NCBI GenBank assembly: GCA_964428905.1
Contig: CAYSAA010000135.1
Span: 1-6,874, forward strand
Source: CAYSAA01 sp964428905
GTDB lineage: Bacteria; Atribacterota; Phoenicimicrobiia; Phoenicimicrobiales; Stramentimicrobiaceae
DNA: 6,874 nucleotides
Direction of reading: 5' to 3'
The notes under the pieces are model-generated. The model had not been told where the DNA came from. It ran no database searches and saw only the letters and a program-made list of their open reading frames with translations. Positions 6,301 to 6,874 of the stretch are shown piece after piece. A program made the translations under genes and the position numbers. Numbering within the stretch: the stretch's first letter is position 1; each line of letters begins with the position of its first letter.

Positions 6301-6462
6301 GATGTGCTATCTGAATATTTTTTAAACAAAGTGATATATGAAAGTAGAAGCACCATTGCTTTGAAAGAGATAGTCCAAAAGGATACCGTAACTATATCAA
6401 GAGAAAAAAGCATAGAGAAAAATATCCAGGAAGAATGTAAGCCTCTTTTAGAGGTTTCTTAA
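6301..6462 (+). pseudogene. Open frame resembling the start of a CBS domain (possible gene remnant)
   Basis: A frame open directly after a stop (6298-6300) runs 53 codons to TAA 6460-6462 without any ATG; GTG 6304 is the only early alternative start and has no ribosome site. Residues around ALKEIVQKDTVTISREKSIE resemble the opening strand and helix of CBS domains (compare the common V.dIM.kd.vtv.p..si.ea pattern), but the rest of the domain is missing. Frame length alone is only marginally beyond chance in AT-rich DNA. It lies among other decayed sequence, so a relic is more likely than an active gene. Confidence 0.25.
6439..6457 (+). terminator. Small hairpin with T-rich tail
   Basis: AAGCCTCT (6439-6446) and AGAGGTTT (6450-6457) form an 8-bp stem with one G-U pair and a TTT loop, then CTTAAAA. 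It resembles a weak intrinsic terminator at the end of the CBS-like frame and lies directly upstream of the next, GC-rich hairpin. Confidence 0.3.
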
Positions 6463-6486
6463 AACCACCCGCTATGCGGGTGCGGT
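6461..6486 (+). repeat. GC-rich hairpin similar to IS200/IS605 terminal hairpins
   Basis: CACCCGC (6466-6472) and GCGGGTG (6476-6482) pair around a TAT loop. The outer bases AAAACC and CGGT would extend the stem if the two bases C6483-G6484 are bulged. AAAACCACC-stem-GGTGGT hairpins are common near the ends of IS200/IS605 elements, as I recall. No tnpA or tnpB sequence is visible here, so this could be an element remnant, a non-autonomous derivative or an unrelated terminator-like structure. Confidence 0.35.
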
Positions 6487-6571
6487 ATTTACTGAATTAT
6501 CCAAAATGTAAGAAGAAAGTTCTAAATAATAGAATTTTATATTTCTCAAGGAAGGAGAAAAATAAATCAAG

Positions 6572-6874
6572 ATGTACTATTTTGATATACAGGAATATAA
6601 AGATAGGATTCAAAAAACAAAAAAAAGCATGGAAGCAGAAAAAATTGATGTTTTATTTATCTCCCAACCGGCTAACATGAATTATCTTACCGGTTATGAT
6701 GGTTGGAGTTTTTATGTTCACCAGGGCATCATCATATCGTTAGTTCAGGACGAACCGATATGGATTGGCAGAGGTATGGATGCCAGTGGAGCAAAGCTGA
6801 CCACCTTTCTCAAAGAAGGAAATATACTATCTTATAGTGATGATTATGTACAATCAAAAACAAAACATCCCATG
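6572..6874 (+). CDS. doeA: Second DoeA/EutD-like ectoine hydrolase paralogue, N-terminal part (cut by window end)
   Basis: The frame starts at ATG 6572 and runs 101 codons to the last base without a stop. The visible part is the creatinase-type N-terminal domain, including ANMNYLTGYDGWSFYVHQ (35-52), GRGMDASGAKLT (67-78) and DDYVQSKTKHPM at the edge. By hand alignment about 58 of 100 residues match the first copy, with the same spacing and no internal gaps; residue 2 here aligns to residue 1 there. TAA at 6563-6565 closes the frame upstream, so ATG 6572 is the only good start. AAGGAG (6552-6557) lies 14 bases before it, rather far. I saw no convincing promoter in the 100 bases upstream. It is clearly a paralogue and not a copy by recent duplication, so it may have a different substrate, such as hydroxyectoine; this is speculation. 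Catalytic residues are out of view. Confidence 0.85.
   Translation, partial: MYYFDIQEYKDRIQKTKKSMEAEKIDVLFISQPANMNYLTGYDGWSFYVHQGIIISLVQDEPIWIGRGMDASGAKLTTFLKEGNILSYSDDYVQSKTKHPM

Larger units (their letters stand above)
5900..6571. other. 672-base region without an intact gene: decayed genes and hairpins
   Basis: Between dctP and the second hydrolase gene, no complete reading frame has a start, ribosome site and recognisable family on either strand. What can be seen is a long hairpin after dctP, an AT-rich stretch (about 6000-6050), a dehydratase C-terminal relic, a minus-strand terminator-like hairpin, a CBS-like open frame and two adjacent hairpins near 6439-6486. This combination suggests deletion and possibly transposon activity within the locus. 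Confidence 0.5.

Noticed and set aside
6265..6460. A minus-strand open frame with hydrophobic residues opposite the CBS-like frame
   Set aside because: There is no ribosome site, no family match, and AT-rich DNA with few stops gives such frames by chance.
6474..6680. A 68-codon plus-strand frame overlapping the start of the second hydrolase gene
   Set aside because: The overlapping frame from 6572 encodes a clear DoeA-like domain. This one starts inside a hairpin, is Lys-rich low-complexity and resembles nothing.
1..6874. CRISPR array, tRNA or rRNA genes, integrase or complete transposase
   Set aside because: No regularly spaced repeats, tRNA cloverleaf, rRNA motifs or recombinase signatures were seen on either strand.

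Overview
The window is a low-GC bacterial segment coding entirely on the + strand. It carries an ectoine/hydroxyectoine-type uptake and degradation locus, judged from gene families and layout and not proven for substrate. The solute-binding protein has a Sec signal peptide ending AQA|Q and no lipobox cysteine, which points to a cell with an outer membrane. Low GC, purine-rich Shine-Dalgarno sites and a TRAP-linked amino-acid metabolism would suit an anaerobic diderm such as Halanaerobiales or Atribacterota. That taxonomic guess is inference.

Layout: 1-175 is the tail of an unrecognised gene. 176-317 is an AT-rich gap with a small hairpin and a plausible sigma-70 promoter. 318-1553 is a Glu/Leu/Phe/Val-dehydrogenase family gene, probably glutamate dehydrogenase, with some unusual active-site residues. 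1668-2834 is a full-length DoeA/EutD-like ectoine hydrolase of the M24/creatinase fold. It is closely followed by a TRAP transporter: small membrane subunit (2846-3373), large membrane subunit (3415-4698) and TeaA-like binding protein (4856-5899). Between the last two, 4698-4840 holds an overlooked small reading frame in two overlapping frames joined at an A_AAA_AAG run.

5900-6571 has no intact gene but is not empty. It holds a long hairpin after the transporter operon, the C-terminal relic of a threonine-dehydratase/EutB-like PLP enzyme (6041-6235), an open frame resembling the start of a CBS domain (6301-6462), and hairpins reminiscent of IS200/IS605 ends. At 6572 a second DoeA-like gene starts and runs off the window. 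Its 101 visible residues are about 58% identical to the first copy, by hand alignment.

Likely joint role: the TRAP system imports ectoine or a related cyclic amino acid. DoeA opens the ring to an N-acetyl-diaminobutyrate. Later steps (deacetylase, transaminase) are not in view. The dehydrogenase could recycle the glutamate formed by transamination. The duplicated hydrolase and the decayed eutB-like gene suggest the locus has been rearranged.
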